The notes beneath the pieces were generated by a model that did not search any database, was not told the origin of the DNA, and saw nothing but the letters and a program-made list of their open reading frames with translations. A stretch of 64,000 nt of DNA from Xanthobacteraceae bacterium (lineage in GTDB: Bacteria > Pseudomonadota > Alphaproteobacteria > Rhizobiales > Xanthobacteraceae), in NCBI GenBank assembly GCA_019750915.1, contig JAIENY010000067.1, forward strand, positions 1-64,000. The letters run 5' to 3'. Shown here one piece after another: positions 1 through 11,943 of the stretch (position 1 is its first letter; each line of letters starts with the position of its first letter). A program made the translations under genes and the position numbers.

Positions 1-1233
1 GAGCGCCGCTTGAAGAATCTCGACTTCTTCAAGAGCGTGAAGATTACCCAGGAGCCGGGTTCATCGCCTGATCGCGTGATCGTCAACGTCGAAGTCGAAG
101 AAAAGTCCACGGGCGACTTCTCGGTATCGGGCGGTTATTCGACCTCGGACGGTTTCCTTGCGGAAGTCAGCGTTTCCGAACGTAACTTGCTGGGCCGCGG
201 TCTGCTCGCTAAGGCCTCCGTGCAATACGGCCAGTACGCCCGCGGCTATACGCTGTCGTTCGTCGAGCCTTATCTGCTTGGCTATCGTGTCGCGCTGGGC
301 CTCGACTTCTATCAACGCGAGCAGTTGGCCAACAGCTACATCTCGTACGACTCCAAGACGATCGGCTTCAGTCCGCGATTGGGCTTCCAGCTCCGCGAGG
401 ACCTGTCGCTGCAAGTCCGGTACTCGATTTCGTCGCAGAAGATCTCGCTGCCGTTCCAGTACAGGAACTGTTACGACCTTGGTACTCCGATCCCGTCTGG
501 ATATCTGCCGACGCCGGATTGCTTCCTCGACGGTGAGTCTTCGGTTCCTGTGAAGGCCGAGCTGGCGCAGGGCAGTATCCTGACCTCGTCGGTGGGCTAT
601 ACGCTGGCCTACAACACGCTCGACAACAACAAGGATCCGACCTCCGGTATTCTTGCCACCCTCGGTCAGGATTTCGCGGGCGTCGGCGGCGACGTGAAGT
701 ACATCAAGACCACCGGCGACGTGAAGCTCTATACGCCGATCGTGTCTGATGTTGTCGGCCTGGTCCGCTTTCAGGGCGGTATCCTGAACTCCTATGGAGG
801 TGACGGGTACATCCGCGTGCTCGATAACTTCCAGCTGGGTCCGAACCTTGTGCGTGGCTTCGAGCCGCTCGGCATTGGTCCGCGCGACCTGACCGGCGGC
901 ACGACGAACGACGCGCTTGGCGGTACAAAATATTGGGGCGCATCGGTCGAATTGCAGATGCCGTTCTGGTTCCTCCCGAAGGAAGTGGGTCTGAAGGGTG
1001 CCGTATTCGCCGATGCCGGTTCGCTGTGGGGCTACGAGGCGGAAACGACCTATCTCGGCCAGAATGTGTCGTTGGGTGATTCTGCCAGCTCGCACATTCG
1101 CTCCTCGGTCGGTGTCGGTCTGATCTGGGCGTCTCCGTTCGGTCCGCTGCGGTTCGACTATGCGGTTCCGTTGTCGAAGCAGCCTTACGACCGTGTGCAG
1201 GAGTTCCGGTTCGGTGGCGGCACCTCGTTCTGA
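1..1233 (+). CDS. bamA: Outer membrane protein assembly factor BamA, C-terminal part (5' truncated by window edge)
   Basis: Reading frame open from base 1; Omp85 beta-barrel features (GLGLIWASPFGPLRFDYAVPL, C-terminal Phe); directly upstream of lpxD-fabZ-lpxA. Confidence 0.93.
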   Translation, partial: ERRLKNLDFFKSVKITQEPGSSPDRVIVNVEVEEKSTGDFSVSGGYSTSDGFLAEVSVSERNLLGRGLLAKASVQYGQYARGYTLSFVEPYLLGYRVALGLDFYQREQLANSYISYDSKTIGFSPRLGFQLREDLSLQVRYSISSQKISLPFQYRNCYDLGTPIPSGYLPTPDCFLDGESSVPVKAELAQGSILTSSVGYTLAYNTLDNNKDPTSGILATLGQDFAGVGGDVKYIKTTGDVKLYTPIVSDVVGLVRFQGGILNSYGGDGYIRVLDNFQLGPNLVRGFEPLGIGPRDLTGGTTNDALGGTKYWGASVELQMPFWFLPKEVGLKGAVFADAGSLWGYEAETTYLGQNVSLGDSASSHIRSSVGVGLIWASPFGPLRFDYAVPLSKQPYDRVQEFRFGGGTSF

Positions 1234-1268
1234 CGACAGAACGGCTGAGTAATGTGATTATTGGAATA

Positions 1269-1301
1269 GAGCGGCCGGATCCCATCCGGCCGCTCGATTT
1301 T
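1269..1301 (+). terminator. Rho-independent terminator after bamA
   Basis: Perfect 12-bp stem gagcggccggat/atccggccgctc with ccc loop followed by gatttt. Confidence 0.75.
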
Positions 1302-1372
1302 AAGGCAAAACCCGTCCGATCCAGCCGTTTGGTGGCTCGACGGAGCGATCCTGCCGCGATACAGCGGGTGGC

Positions 1373-2455
1373 ATGAACCAGCCTCAATTCTTCAAACCGG
1401 CGTCGAAATTGACCCTCAGCGAGGTCGCGGCCCTGACAGGGGCGCAGCTTGCCGATCCCGCGCACGGGTCGCAGATCATCAGCGGTATCGCCAGCCTCGA
1501 TCTCGCTGGCCCCATGCATCTGTCGTTTTTCGACAAGCGCAAATACAGCGACGAGTTGCACGAGTCCCATGCCGGGGCATGTCTGGTCGGCGCCGGCCTG
1601 CAGGTCGATGTTCCCGCGCGCATCGCGGTGCTGCGCGTCGCCAATCCCTATGCGGCATTCGTTGAGGTCGGCCGGGTGCTCTATGCCGACACGCTGCGGC
1701 CTGCGTCTGCGTTTGGAACCGAGGGGATCGCCGGTTCGGCGGTGGTTCATGCGGACGCTTACCTTGAAGATAATGTCGTCGTCGATCCGCTGGCCGTGAT
1801 CGGACCGGACGTCGAGATTGGTTCCGGCACGGTGATCGGCGCGGGAGCCGTGATCGGGGCCGGTGTGAAGATCGGCCGTGATTGCAGCATCGGCCCGGGG
1901 TGCTCTGTGCTGCATACGTTCATCGGAAACGATGTCATCATCCATCCCGGCTGCCGGATCGGTCAGGATGGCTATGGCTTTGTGTCCGGACCGGCGGGGC
2001 ACCGGAAGGTGCCGCAGATGGGCCGCGTCCTGATTCAGAACGATGTCGAGATTGGCGCGGGCTGCACCATCGATCGCGGCGCGTTGCGCGACACCGTGAT
2101 CGGCGAGGGAACCAAGATCGATAATCTGGTTCAGATCGGTCATAACGTCACCATCGGGCGGCGTTGCATCATCGTTAGTCAAAGCGGCGTGGCAGGAAGC
2201 TCGGTGCTTGGGGATGGCGCTGTGCTGGGCGCGCGGGTCGGCGTAAGCGACCATGCGACGATCGGCGCGGGAGCAATGCTGGCTGCGCGCAGCAGTGTGG
2301 TCGGTGAAGTGCCGCCGAATGTAAAGTGGGGTGGCTCGCCCGCAAAACCCATCAAGCAGTTCTTTCGCGAGGTGTTTGAGGTCGAGCGTCTCGGCCGCGA
2401 GGGAGGAGCAAAGAAATCCAAACCGCCTGGCGCGGGCAAAGAGGAACAGGCGTGA
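1373..2455 (+). CDS. lpxD: UDP-3-O-acylglucosamine N-acyltransferase LpxD
   Basis: Left-handed beta-helix hexapeptide repeats; operon with fabZ/lpxA/lpxB. Confidence 0.95.
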   Translation: MNQPQFFKPASKLTLSEVAALTGAQLADPAHGSQIISGIASLDLAGPMHLSFFDKRKYSDELHESHAGACLVGAGLQVDVPARIAVLRVANPYAAFVEVGRVLYADTLRPASAFGTEGIAGSAVVHADAYLEDNVVVDPLAVIGPDVEIGSGTVIGAGAVIGAGVKIGRDCSIGPGCSVLHTFIGNDVIIHPGCRIGQDGYGFVSGPAGHRKVPQMGRVLIQNDVEIGAGCTIDRGALRDTVIGEGTKIDNLVQIGHNVTIGRRCIIVSQSGVAGSSVLGDGAVLGARVGVSDHATIGAGAMLAARSSVVGEVPPNVKWGGSPAKPIKQFFREVFEVERLGREGGAKKSKPPGAGKEEQA

Positions 2456-2913
2456 TGGAAGCGCAAGCACCTATTACTGTGGAGACGGTGGACATCGCCA
2501 CCATTCTCAAGACCCTGCCGCATCGTTATCCGTTTTTGCTGATCGACCGTGTTGTCGATATCCGGAGCGATTTCAGCGGCATCGGCATGAAGAACGTCAC
2601 CATCAATGAGCCCTGCTTTCAGGGCCATTTCCCCAACCGGCCGATTTATCCTGGCGTGTTGATGATCGAAGGCATGGCGCAGACCGCGGGTGTGATCGGC
2701 ATGCTGGCGATGGAGACGGAACGTCCTACGGCCGTTTACTTTCTGACGGTCGATAAATGCAAATTCCGTAAACCTGCGGGTCCTGGCGATACGATCACGT
2801 ATCATATGAGCCTGATCGCGCGGAAACGGGCGATGTGGTGGTTTCACGGCGATGCCAGGGTGAACGATGTCACCGTGGCGGAAGCCGATGTTGGGGCAAT
2901 GTTGGCGGACTGA
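2452..2913 (+). CDS. fabZ: 3-hydroxyacyl-ACP dehydratase FabZ
   Basis: [13 protein letters not shown] and [18 protein letters not shown] motifs; overlaps the lpxD stop. Confidence 0.96.
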   Translation: MMEAQAPITVETVDIATILKTLPHRYPFLLIDRVVDIRSDFSGIGMKNVTINEPCFQGHFPNRPIYPGVLMIEGMAQTAGVIGMLAMETERPTAVYFLTVDKCKFRKPAGPGDTITYHMSLIARKRAMWWFHGDARVNDVTVAEADVGAMLAD

Positions 2914-2915
2914 AG

Positions 2916-3725
2916 ATGAGCATGATTGATTCTACCGCGCGTATCGCTGATGGAGCGGTGATCGCTGAAGGCGTGACGATTGGGCCTTATTGCATTATCG
3001 GCCCCAATGTCACGATTGGCGCGGATTGCACACTGCACTCACACGTCAATATCGCCGGGCATACGACGCTCGGGTCGGGCTGCGTGGTGTTTCCCTTTGC
3101 GTCATTGGGCACGGCGCCGCAGGATCTCGGCTACCGCGATGAGCCGACCCGGCTCGAGATTGGCGATCGCTGTACCATCCGCGAGAGCGTCACGATGAAT
3201 TGCGGCACCGTCAAAGGCGGCGGTGTGACCCGCGTCGGCAATGACGGGTTCTTCATGTCCTATTCGCACGTGGGACACGATTGTGTCGTTGGCAACAATG
3301 CAATCTTCGCCAACAGCGCCACGCTTGGCGGGCATTGCCTGATCGGCGATTTTGTCTACATCGGCGGTCTCACCGCGGTTCATCAGTTTACCCGTATCGG
3401 GTCGCAGGCGATGGTCGCCGGGGTGACCGGCGTGCGCGGTGACGTCATCCCATATGGCTTTGCCACCGGCCAGCATGCCTATCTCAACGGGTTGAATGTC
3501 ATCGGCATGCGGCGACGCAAGTTCACCAAGGCGCGCCTGCACGCGGTTCGCTCCTTCTACAACGCGCTGTTCTTTGGCGCGGGCACTTTCGCCGAACGGC
3601 TGGAGCAGACGAGGCCGATGGCGAACGACGATCCGGCGATCGCGGAGATCATCGCATTCGTCGACGCCAATGATAAGCGCCCGTTGGCCAGACCGTTTGT
3701 CGAATCCAGCGAAGCTCATGAATGA
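2916..3725 (+). CDS. lpxA: Acyl-ACP--UDP-N-acetylglucosamine O-acyltransferase LpxA
   Basis: Hexapeptide repeats, GLNVIGMRRRKF; start reassigned to ATG at 2916 (MSMIDSTARI), just after the fabZ stop. Confidence 0.95.
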   Translation: MSMIDSTARIADGAVIAEGVTIGPYCIIGPNVTIGADCTLHSHVNIAGHTTLGSGCVVFPFASLGTAPQDLGYRDEPTRLEIGDRCTIRESVTMNCGTVKGGGVTRVGNDGFFMSYSHVGHDCVVGNNAIFANSATLGGHCLIGDFVYIGGLTAVHQFTRIGSQAMVAGVTGVRGDVIPYGFATGQHAYLNGLNVIGMRRRKFTKARLHAVRSFYNALFFGAGTFAERLEQTRPMANDDPAIAEIIAFVDANDKRPLARPFVESSEAHE

Positions 3726-4593
3726 GACCGCGCAGGGCAGGCCGGATGCGGTGCATGTTACGGCACCGGTGGCCCTGATTGCGGGCGGGGGGGCTCTGCC
3801 GTTCGCTGTTGCGGATTCATTGAAGAATCGCGGGCTTGATCCCGTGATATTTGCGCTGCGGGGGTTTTGCGATCCGCAGAAGGTTGGCGCATATCGGCAC
3901 CATTGGGTTGCGCTCGGCAAGTTCGGTGAGGCGATGAGCCTGATGCGCAAGGAGGGCTGTCGCGACGTCACCTTCATCGGGACACTGGTGCGTCCGGCAT
4001 TATCCGAATTGCGGTTCGACTGGCTGACGCTGCGCCTGATCCCGGAGATCATCGCCGGGCTGCGCGGCGGTGACGATCATCTGTTGACCTCAACGGCGCG
4101 TATATTTGAAACGCGCGGCTTTCGTTTGCTGGGCATGAGAGAGCTGGCGCCGGACCTTTTGATGCCCGAAGGTATTCTCACTGCGACGAAACCCGGCCGG
4201 GCCGACCTGGCGGACATCGACAAGGGACGGGAAGTGCTGCGTTCGATGAGTCCGCACGATATCGGCCAGGGGACCATTGTCATTGACGGTCATGTCGTGA
4301 GCGTCGAGGACATCGGGGGCACCGACAGTCTGCTGATGCGTATCAGGGAGCTGCGCGAGAGCGGCCGCCTGCGGGCAAAGCCCGGCAGCGGTGTTCTGGT
4401 CAAGGCGCCCAAGCAGGGACAGGATCTGCGCTTTGACCTGCCTGCGCTGGGACCCAAAACGATCGATGGCGTTATCGCGGCTGGCCTTGGTGGACTTGCA
4501 GTGATCGCCGGTCATTCGATCGTTGCGGATCTTCAGGCGATGGTTGAGACGGCGGACAAGGCCCGAATCTTCATCGTCGGATTGTCGCCGTGA
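3718..4593 (+). CDS. lpxI: UDP-2,3-diacylglucosamine pyrophosphatase LpxI (DUF1009)
   Basis: VALIAGGGALPFAVADSL, DVTFIGTLVRP; sits between lpxA and lpxB; ATG at 3718 overlaps the lpxA stop. Confidence 0.92.
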   Translation: MNETAQGRPDAVHVTAPVALIAGGGALPFAVADSLKNRGLDPVIFALRGFCDPQKVGAYRHHWVALGKFGEAMSLMRKEGCRDVTFIGTLVRPALSELRFDWLTLRLIPEIIAGLRGGDDHLLTSTARIFETRGFRLLGMRELAPDLLMPEGILTATKPGRADLADIDKGREVLRSMSPHDIGQGTIVIDGHVVSVEDIGGTDSLLMRIRELRESGRLRAKPGSGVLVKAPKQGQDLRFDLPALGPKTIDGVIAAGLGGLAVIAGHSIVADLQAMVETADKARIFIVGLSP

Positions 4594-5762
4594 GCAAGTT
4601 GGCCGGAACGCCGAAGAAAATCTTTCTGATCGCCACCGAAGCTTCGGGCGATCATCTTGGCGCTGCGTTGATGAAGGAGCTGCGTGACCGGCTCGGCGCA
4701 GGTTTGGTGTTCGAGGGCATCGGCGGACACGAAATGACGGCGCAGGGACTCGCGTCCCCGTTCCCTATTGGTGACCTGGCCATCGTTGGCGTCTCGGCGG
4801 TCGTCAAGCAACTGCCGATGATCCTCCGCCGCATTCGCGAGGCGACCCAGGCTGCCTTGCGCGCGGATCCCGACGTCCTCGTTATCATCGATAGCCCCGA
4901 TTTCACGCACCGCGTGGCGCGGCGCATCCGCAAGGCCAACCCCTCGATTCCAATCGTCGACTACGTCTCCCCGACCGTGTGGGCATGGCGTCCGGGCAGG
5001 GCGCGCGCGATGGCGCGCTACGTCGATCACGTGCTGGCGTTGTTGCCGTTCGAGCCGGAGGAGCATCGCAAACTTCATGGCCCCCCCTGTACCTATGTCG
5101 GTCATCCGCTGATCGAAAAGCTTGATCGCCTGCGGCCCAATCCGGAAGAGGAGCGCCGCCGCTCGGCAAAGCCTCCCGTCCTTCTTCTGCTGCCGGGCAG
5201 CCGGCGCGGGGAGATCCGGCACCACATGGAGGTGTTCGGCGATGTGCTGACAATGATGAATCGGCTGGGCATCGAGGTCGAGGCGATCCTGCCGACCATG
5301 CCGCATCTATTGGAGTCCGTGAACGCGGCCATTGCGGGTTGGACGGTGCGTCCCCGCATCGTTGTGGGCGAAGAAGAGAAGCAGCGCGCCTTTCGGATTG
5401 CGCGCGCGGCGTTGGCAAAATCGGGGACGGTGACGCTCGAGCTTGCTCTGGCGGGCGTGCCGATGGTGACGCTCTATCGCGGTACAGCGATAGAGGCATG
5501 GATTGCGCGGCGCGTGGTGCGGGTGCCTTCGATTATTCTCGCCAATCTGGTGCTCGGCGAAAATATCATTCCCGAATATCATCAGGAGGAGTGCACGGCC
5601 GAGCGGCTTGTTCCTGCGATCCGTTCGGTACTCGAGGACACGCCGCAGAGACAGCATCAGGTCGATGCATTCGCCAGACTTGATTCGATCATGGCGACAG
5701 GACGCCTGCCCAGCCAACGCGCAGCCGACATCGTCATTGAGCAGATGCAAGCTCATCCATAA
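4590..5762 (+). CDS. lpxB: Lipid-A-disaccharide synthase LpxB
   Basis: EASGDHLGAALMKEL, SPTVWAWRPGRA, LLLPGSRRGEI motifs; 4-nt overlap with lpxI. Confidence 0.95.
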   Translation: MSKLAGTPKKIFLIATEASGDHLGAALMKELRDRLGAGLVFEGIGGHEMTAQGLASPFPIGDLAIVGVSAVVKQLPMILRRIREATQAALRADPDVLVIIDSPDFTHRVARRIRKANPSIPIVDYVSPTVWAWRPGRARAMARYVDHVLALLPFEPEEHRKLHGPPCTYVGHPLIEKLDRLRPNPEEERRRSAKPPVLLLLPGSRRGEIRHHMEVFGDVLTMMNRLGIEVEAILPTMPHLLESVNAAIAGWTVRPRIVVGEEEKQRAFRIARAALAKSGTVTLELALAGVPMVTLYRGTAIEAWIARRVVRVPSIILANLVLGENIIPEYHQEECTAERLVPAIRSVLEDTPQRQHQVDAFARLDSIMATGRLPSQRAADIVIEQMQAHP

Positions 5763-5763
5763 C

Positions 5764-5796
5764 AAAAAGGCCGGTGAAAACTTCACCGGCCTTTTT
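5764..5796. terminator. Bidirectional terminator between convergent lpxB and gltA
   Basis: Perfect 15-bp inverted repeat aaaaaggccggtgaa-aac-ttcaccggccttttt with A tract left and T tract right. Confidence 0.88.
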
Positions 5797-5807
5797 GTTT
5801 GAAGCGT

Positions 5808-7115
5808 TTACTTCCGCTGGTCCATCGGAATGTAGTCGCGCTTGGTCGCGCCGGAATAGAGCTGGCGCGGACGGCCGATCTTCTGCGCCGGGTCCTGGAT
5901 CATTTCGCTCCACTGGCTGATCCAGCCGACGGTGCGGGCGACGGCGAACAGCACCGTAAACATGGAAGTTGGGAAGCCCATCGCCTTCAGCGTGATGCCA
6001 GAATAGAAGTCGACGTTCGGATAGAGCTTGCGCTCGATGAAATATTCGTCGCTGAGCGCAATCTTTTCCAGTTCCATGGCAACGTGCAGCAGCGGGTCAT
6101 CACCGTGGCCGGTTTCCTTGAGCACCTGATGTGCGGCCTTCTGCATCAGCTTGGCGCGCGGATCGTAGTTCTTGTAGACGCGATGGCCGAAGCCCATCAG
6201 GCGAACATTGCTGTTCTTGTCCTTCACCTTCTGGATGAACTCGGGAATCTTGTCGACAGTGCCGATTTCGGCGAGCATCGCCAGCGCTGCTTCGTTGGCG
6301 CCGCCGTGTGCTGGCCCCCACAGGCAGGCGATACCGGCCGCGATACATGCGAACGGGTTCGCGCCCGAAGAGCCTGCGATGCGAACGGTCGAGGTCGATG
6401 CGTTCTGTTCATGGTCGGCGTGCAAAATGAAGATCTTGTCCAGCGCGTCGGCGAGCACCGGATTGACCTGATATTCCTCGCACGGCACGCCGAAGCACAT
6501 GTGCAGGAAATTGGCGGCGAAACCGAGCGAATTCTTCGGATACATGAACGGCTGGCCGATGGTGTATTTGTAAGCCATCGCAGCCAGCGTCGGAATCTTT
6601 GCGATCATGCGGATCGATGCGATCATCCGCTGCTTTGGATCGGAGATGTCTGTTGAGTCATGATAGAATGCCGCCAGAGCGCCGACAGAGGCGACCATGA
6701 CTGCCATTGGATGCGCGTCACGCCGGAAGCCCTGGAAGAAACGGGCCATCTGCTCGTGCACCATGGTGTGCTGCGTAACAGTCTTGTCGAAGGCGGCTTT
6801 TTCCGCCGCGGTCGGAAGCTCTCCGTACAGCAGCAGATAGCAGGTTTCGAGGAAGTCACCCTGCACGGCGAGCTGCTCGATCGGATAGCCGCGATATTCC
6901 AGAATGCCCGCGTCGCCATCGATGTAGGTGATCTTGGATTCGCAACTGCCGGTCGAGGTGAAACCCGGATCGTAGGTGAACTTGCCCGTCTGGGCGTAAA
7001 GTTTGCTGATGTCGATGACTTCCGGCCCGACTGTGCCTGCGAGCACCGGTAACTCTATGGTTTTGCCATCAACGGTGAGCGTGGCTGATTTTGTGTTAGC
7101 TTTTGCGTCCATCAT
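5808..7115 (-). CDS. gltA: Citrate synthase
   Basis: [47 protein letters not shown]. Confidence 0.97.
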   Translation of the reverse strand: MMDAKANTKSATLTVDGKTIELPVLAGTVGPEVIDISKLYAQTGKFTYDPGFTSTGSCESKITYIDGDAGILEYRGYPIEQLAVQGDFLETCYLLLYGELPTAAEKAAFDKTVTQHTMVHEQMARFFQGFRRDAHPMAVMVASVGALAAFYHDSTDISDPKQRMIASIRMIAKIPTLAAMAYKYTIGQPFMYPKNSLGFAANFLHMCFGVPCEEYQVNPVLADALDKIFILHADHEQNASTSTVRIAGSSGANPFACIAAGIACLWGPAHGGANEAALAMLAEIGTVDKIPEFIQKVKDKNSNVRLMGFGHRVYKNYDPRAKLMQKAAHQVLKETGHGDDPLLHVAMELEKIALSDEYFIERKLYPNVDFYSGITLKAMGFPTSMFTVLFAVARTVGWISQWSEMIQDPAQKIGRPRQLYSGATKRDYIPMDQRK

Positions 7116-7255
7116 TCATCCCCGAAGACTCGTTAACGCGGATCGGAAACGGCAGGCTCCGGATCTTATGGAGCCAAGGCCAGCCATCCAGAAAACGCTC
7201 GGGGGACAGGGGTAGCTTATTGCTATGTGCACCGCAAGGCAGCGGCCGTCACGCC

Positions 7256-8686
7256 TTAGGTAGGGTTGACGGCGGCTTGATCCCCGAGCCGGGCGAGGCA
7301 GGTTTCCCGTCCCAGGACGGCCAGAACGTCGAAAATTCCGGGAGATGTCGTTTTCCCGGTCAGCGCGACCCGAAGCGGCTGAGCAACTGCTCCAAGTTTC
7401 ATACTGTTTTGCTCGGCGAATTCCCGCATGGCGGCTTCGGTAGTTTCCGAATTCCAGGATGTTACCGTCTGCAGCGCGTCCCGCAGGCGTCCTATCAGCG
7501 ATCGCGTTTCCGGCGTCAGAAGTGCGAGAGCCTTCGGGTCCATCTGCAGAGGCCGGTCGGCAAAGATGTAGTTGGCGCTGTCGACAAGTTCGATCATGGT
7601 TTTGGCGCGCTCTTTCAAGCCGGGCATCGCCTGAAGCAACTGAGCGCGGGTCTGATCATTCAGCTTGGCGGCGATGGCCGGACCTTGCGGGATGAACTGC
7701 AACAGATCCTCGAAACTCTGCACCAGCGTTTGGTCGTCGCTCGCACGCATGTAATGCCCGTTCAAATTTTCGAGCTTTGCGAAATCGAACCGCGCCGCGG
7801 AACGTCCGATTTGGGGGAGGTCAAATGCCTCGATCATCTCGGAGGTTGAGAAGATCTCCTGATCGCCGTGACTCCAGCCGAGCCGCACCAGATAATTGCG
7901 TAGCGCCGCGGGCAGATATCCCATTGCCCGGTATGCCTCGACACCGAGAGCGCCATGGCGCTTGGAAAGCTTCGACCCGTCCGGCCCGTGGATCAGTGGA
8001 ATGTGCGACATCACCGGCACGTCCCAGCCCAGCGCATCGTAGATATGTTTCTGCCGCGCGGCGTTGGTCAGGTGATCGTCGCCGCGGATGATGTGGGTGA
8101 CGCCCATGTCATGGTCATCGACGACAACCGCCAGCATGTAGGTCGGGGTTCCATCGGAGCGCAGCAGCACGAGGTCGTCGAGGTTCTGGTTCTGCCAGAC
8201 CACGCGGCCCTGAACCTGATCCTCGATCACTGTCTCTCCGGTCTGGGGCGCGCGCAGGCGGATGACGGGCTTCACGCCGGAGGGAGCCTCGGATGGATCG
8301 CGATCGCGCCAGCGGCCGTCATAGCGCAGCGGCTGTCCATTGGCCCGCGCAAGCGCCCGCATCTCTTCCAGCTCCTGCTGCGACGCATAGCAGCGATAGG
8401 CTTTGCCCTCGGCGAGTAACTGTTCAGCAATCTCGCGGTGCCGTCCTGCACGGGAAAATTGATGAATGATATCGCCGTCCCACGTCAGCCCCAGCCACTG
8501 CAGGCCGTCGATGATGGCATCGATCGCCTCCTGCGTGGAACGCTCACGGTCGGTATCTTCGATACGCAGCAGCATTTTGCCGCCGCGGCCGCGCGCGTAC
8601 AGCCAGTTGAACAGGGCTGTGCGGGCACCGCCAATGTGAAGAAATCCCGTCGGAGACGGAGCGAAACGGGTGACGATCTGGGACAT
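7256..8686 (-). CDS. gltX: Glutamyl-tRNA synthetase
   Basis: [32 protein letters not shown]; start set at [14 protein letters not shown] (8686) instead of the longer ORF start. Confidence 0.96.
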   Translation of the reverse strand: MSQIVTRFAPSPTGFLHIGGARTALFNWLYARGRGGKMLLRIEDTDRERSTQEAIDAIIDGLQWLGLTWDGDIIHQFSRAGRHREIAEQLLAEGKAYRCYASQQELEEMRALARANGQPLRYDGRWRDRDPSEAPSGVKPVIRLRAPQTGETVIEDQVQGRVVWQNQNLDDLVLLRSDGTPTYMLAVVVDDHDMGVTHIIRGDDHLTNAARQKHIYDALGWDVPVMSHIPLIHGPDGSKLSKRHGALGVEAYRAMGYLPAALRNYLVRLGWSHGDQEIFSTSEMIEAFDLPQIGRSAARFDFAKLENLNGHYMRASDDQTLVQSFEDLLQFIPQGPAIAAKLNDQTRAQLLQAMPGLKERAKTMIELVDSANYIFADRPLQMDPKALALLTPETRSLIGRLRDALQTVTSWNSETTEAAMREFAEQNSMKLGAVAQPLRVALTGKTTSPGIFDVLAVLGRETCLARLGDQAAVNPT

Positions 8687-8771
8687 TTCGGGGCGTTTTG
8701 AAAAAAGGAAAGCCACGGCCGTAGCCGGTTGAGCGGGCTCGTGTAGCATAGCATCCGGGGAGAGGGTAGCC

Positions 8772-11066
8772 GTGGCAGCAGGGCCGGGGATCGAACCCAA
8801 CGGGACGAAAGGAACACCACCGAGCAAGGCCGGAATGTGGCCGGACAGCTCTCGCGTGGCTGTTGGCGCCCGTTCCGGGTTTGACCTTTGGCCGGTTTTT
8901 GTGGCCCGGATTCTGGAGTGGCTGCGCGCCGAAGCGGGACCCGGCCGGTTGCTGCCATGGATACCGGTCGCTTTCGGATCCGGAATTGCCCTCTATTTTG
9001 CTGCCGACCGCGAGCCTGTCGCGATGGTAGTGGTACCCGTGGCCGCAATGGCCTGCGCGGCTGCATTTTCACTCCGGCGCAGCCGCTCATTTGCGATCGC
9101 TTTGTTGATCGCTGCGCTGTTGGCCGGTTTTGCCACGGCAACGCTCAGGACTGTCTACGTTTCCCATCCCGTATTGCTGTACCGGTCGATCGGGATGCTG
9201 AAGGGCTTTGTCGAGACCCATGAGGAGAGGGAGCGGACCGACCGGTTCGTGCTGCGTGTCGTCTCAAGTGAAGGCTCCCGCGGTGTTTCGGAGTTGAAGC
9301 GCGTGCGGCTGTCGGTGCGCAAGGGTACGGCTCCCGCGGTCGGAAGCTTTGTGGAGTTGAAGGCGAGGCTGCAACCGCCGCTGCGACCGCTGCGGCCCGG
9401 CTCATATGACTTCGGCCGTGACATGTATTTTCAAGGGATCGGCGCATCGGGCTTTGTGCTCGGCGCAATCAAAACGAGACCGCCACCGCAGGGTGGCGGC
9501 TGGCTGCTGCGCTATTCGGCGTTGATGCAGGACATGCGCGATGCGGTCGATGCACGCATCCGAACGGTGTTGAGCGGTGACGGACGCTCGATTGCAACCG
9601 CATTGTTGACCGGAAGACGCGACGCCATCACCACACCGGTCAATGACGCGATGTTCATTTCGGGCCTTGGGCACGTGCTGTCGATTTCCGGCTACCACAT
9701 GGCCGTGGTTGCAGGCGTTGTATTCTTCGCGGTGCGCGCGTTGCTCGCGCTCAGCCCGGCGCTGGCCGCTCGCTATGCCATCAAAAAATGGGCGGCTGGC
9801 GCGGCTTTGGCGGCAGCTCTGTTCTATCTGCTGCTGTCGGGCGCCGAGGTTGCGACCCAGCGTTCCTTTTACATGACCGCGTTTGTCCTGATCGCGGTCA
9901 TGGTGGATCGGCGAGCGATTACGTTCCGCACACTCGCGTTGGCGGCGATGCTGGTTCTGATGATCGCGCCCGAGGCCGTGGTTCATCCAAGTTTTCAGAT
10001 GTCGTTCGCCGCCACGCTCGGCCTTGTTGCACTGGCTCAAATTGGAATGCCGCAACTGTTTTCAGGCAGTGATAAATCCGTAAACCGCATTGCGGCCTGG
10101 GGTGGCCGCGAACTGATGCTGCTCACGGTGGCCTCCCTGGTCGCAGGACTTGCGACGACGCCGTACGCCGCGTTTCATTTTCACCGCATCACGCCTTACG
10201 GCGTGTTGGCAAATCTTGCGGCGATGCCTGTGGTATCGGCGCTTGTGATGCCCGCTGGAATCATGGGGGTGCTTGCCATTCCGTTCGGCCTCGATGCCAT
10301 TTTTTGGGAATTGATGGGCATCGGCATTGACTGGATGATCACGGTCACGCAATGGGTCGCAGCGCTTCCGGGCGCGATCGGCCGCGTCACGGCGTTCGGT
10401 GTCGGTCCATTGATTATGACCACGATCGGGATCGTTCTGCTGGGTCTGCTGCGAACGCCGCTGCGCTGGAGTGGTGCTGGCATTATTGCGGTGGGAGTTG
10501 TCTGGGCTGGGCTCACGCCCCAGCCGGATATCCTGATCTCCGCGGATGGCAGCAGTGTCGGCGTTCGAACCAAAACCGGTCAGTTGCGCGTGATGCGGAT
10601 ATCTGCCGATGCCTTCCTGCTGCGCGAATGGCTCGCCGGCGATGCCGACGGGCGCGCCGTGACGGATACAAGTGTCACCGAGGGCGTATCATGCGACGAG
10701 GCCGGGTGCGTTGTGCAGGATAGCGGCGGCCACTTTGTCGCGCTGGCACGGACGCCTGAAGCACTCGCCGATGATTGCACGCAGGCTGCAGTGGTGGTCA
10801 CGGCCCACCAGTCGCCTGCGGATTGCGCAGCGTTGGTGATCGATCGCGAGACCCTCAAGCGCCGAGGCGCGATGACGCTGATCCGAACACAAGACGGCTA
10901 TTCAATCGCCGCCAACCAGCCTCGCGGTGTTGATCGTCCGTGGTCGCCTGCGATGCGCGACGATCAGGACAGCGACGGCGGGGAGACGCTGCGAACCAAG
11001 AGAACACCGCCCAAGCCGCCGGTCGACGTCACACCGTCAGATGTCGACCTTCAGGCCGAAGACTGA
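8772..11066 (+). CDS. comEC: ComEC/Rec2 family DNA internalisation-related membrane protein
   Basis: Competence domain [32 protein letters not shown]; many TM segments; GTG start inferred. Confidence 0.9.
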   Translation: MAAGPGIEPNGTKGTPPSKAGMWPDSSRVAVGARSGFDLWPVFVARILEWLRAEAGPGRLLPWIPVAFGSGIALYFAADREPVAMVVVPVAAMACAAAFSLRRSRSFAIALLIAALLAGFATATLRTVYVSHPVLLYRSIGMLKGFVETHEERERTDRFVLRVVSSEGSRGVSELKRVRLSVRKGTAPAVGSFVELKARLQPPLRPLRPGSYDFGRDMYFQGIGASGFVLGAIKTRPPPQGGGWLLRYSALMQDMRDAVDARIRTVLSGDGRSIATALLTGRRDAITTPVNDAMFISGLGHVLSISGYHMAVVAGVVFFAVRALLALSPALAARYAIKKWAAGAALAAALFYLLLSGAEVATQRSFYMTAFVLIAVMVDRRAITFRTLALAAMLVLMIAPEAVVHPSFQMSFAATLGLVALAQIGMPQLFSGSDKSVNRIAAWGGRELMLLTVASLVAGLATTPYAAFHFHRITPYGVLANLAAMPVVSALVMPAGIMGVLAIPFGLDAIFWELMGIGIDWMITVTQWVAALPGAIGRVTAFGVGPLIMTTIGIVLLGLLRTPLRWSGAGIIAVGVVWAGLTPQPDILISADGSSVGVRTKTGQLRVMRISADAFLLREWLAGDADGRAVTDTSVTEGVSCDEAGCVVQDSGGHFVALARTPEALADDCTQAAVVVTAHQSPADCAALVIDRETLKRRGAMTLIRTQDGYSIAANQPRGVDRPWSPAMRDDQDSDGGETLRTKRTPPKPPVDVTPSDVDLQAED

Positions 11067-11079
11067 GGGGTTCGGGGGC

Positions 11080-11781
11080 TCAGTACTTCCGGTAAAGCCC
11101 GATCAGCTTGCCCTGAATGCGAACGCGGTTCGGTGGCAGGATACGCACCTCATAAGCGGCGTTGGCCGGCTCGAGTGCAATCGATGCGCCGCGTCGGCGG
11201 AAACGCTTCAACGTCGCTTCCTCTTCATCGATCAGCGCAACGACGATATCGCCAGTATCGGCGCTTTCGTTCCGCTGGATCAGCGCCATGTCGCCATCGA
11301 GAATACCGGCTTCGATCATGGAATCGCCGCGCACTTCGAGTGCGTAATGCTCGCCCGCACCGAGCATGTCCGGCGGCACGCTGATGGTGTGGCTCCGTGT
11401 CTGCAGGGCTTCGATCGGCGTACCGGCGGCGATTCGGCCCATCACCGGAACGGTGACCGGCTGTTCGCCTGTCTCATCACTGGCTGCATTGCTGCGGACC
11501 TTGCCAAGATTGCCTTCAATGACGCTCGGTGTGAAGCCGCGCCGAGTGCCGCCCGCGTGGTTGCTAGTTTCGGGGAGTTTGATGACTTCGATCGCACGGG
11601 CGCGGTTTGCAAGACGGCGAATGAAGCCTCGCTCCTCAAGCGCGGTGATGAGCCTGTGAATGCCGGATTTCGACCGCAGGTCGAGCGCATCCTTCATTTC
11701 GTCGAAGGACGGAGGAACACCGGTTTCCTTCAGGCGCTCATTGATGAACCGCAGCAGTTCGAGTTGTTTGCGTGTGAGCAT
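11080..11781 (-). CDS. lexA: LexA SOS repressor/autopeptidase
   Basis: [58 protein letters not shown]; start set at MLTRK (11781). Confidence 0.96.
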   Translation of the reverse strand: MLTRKQLELLRFINERLKETGVPPSFDEMKDALDLRSKSGIHRLITALEERGFIRRLANRARAIEVIKLPETSNHAGGTRRGFTPSVIEGNLGKVRSNAASDETGEQPVTVPVMGRIAAGTPIEALQTRSHTISVPPDMLGAGEHYALEVRGDSMIEAGILDGDMALIQRNESADTGDIVVALIDEEEATLKRFRRRGASIALEPANAAYEVRILPPNRVRIQGKLIGLYRKY

Positions 11782-11879
11782 CGGTCGCGTCTCCACCCCG
11801 GTTTCGGGCTCCAAGGCCCGTTGCGAGCCACGTTTTCCGGAAAGGAAAATGAGCGACTCGTTAGAAACAAATCATGAAC

Positions 11880-11905
11880 GAACACTATATGTTCGATACA
11901 TGTTC
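11880..11905 (-). promoter_or_regulatory. Compound LexA (SOS) operator upstream of lexA
   Basis: GAAC-N7-GTTC (11880-11894) overlapping GTTC-N7-GTTC (11891-11905); the direct repeat matches the alphaproteobacterial LexA box. Confidence 0.82.
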
Positions 11906-11943
11906 CGCAACGGTTAAAATTTGATGAATCGGTTTGTTCTAAT

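Noticed and set aside
61-2847. Long antisense ORFs (61..1095 -, 704..2470 -, 2179..2847 -) opposite bamA/lpxD/fabZ
   Set aside because: Arg/His/Asp/Gln-rich shadow translations typical of high-GC coding strands; the sense ORFs have clear family motifs.
5799-6656. 285-aa plus-strand ORF opposite gltA
   Set aside because: Citrate synthase is unambiguous on the minus strand; this is its shadow.
8780-8805. tRNA T-arm-like string (ggttcgatcccc on the minus strand) near the comEC start
   Set aside because: No matching acceptor, D or anticodon arms and no CCA; it lies within the comEC 5' coding region.
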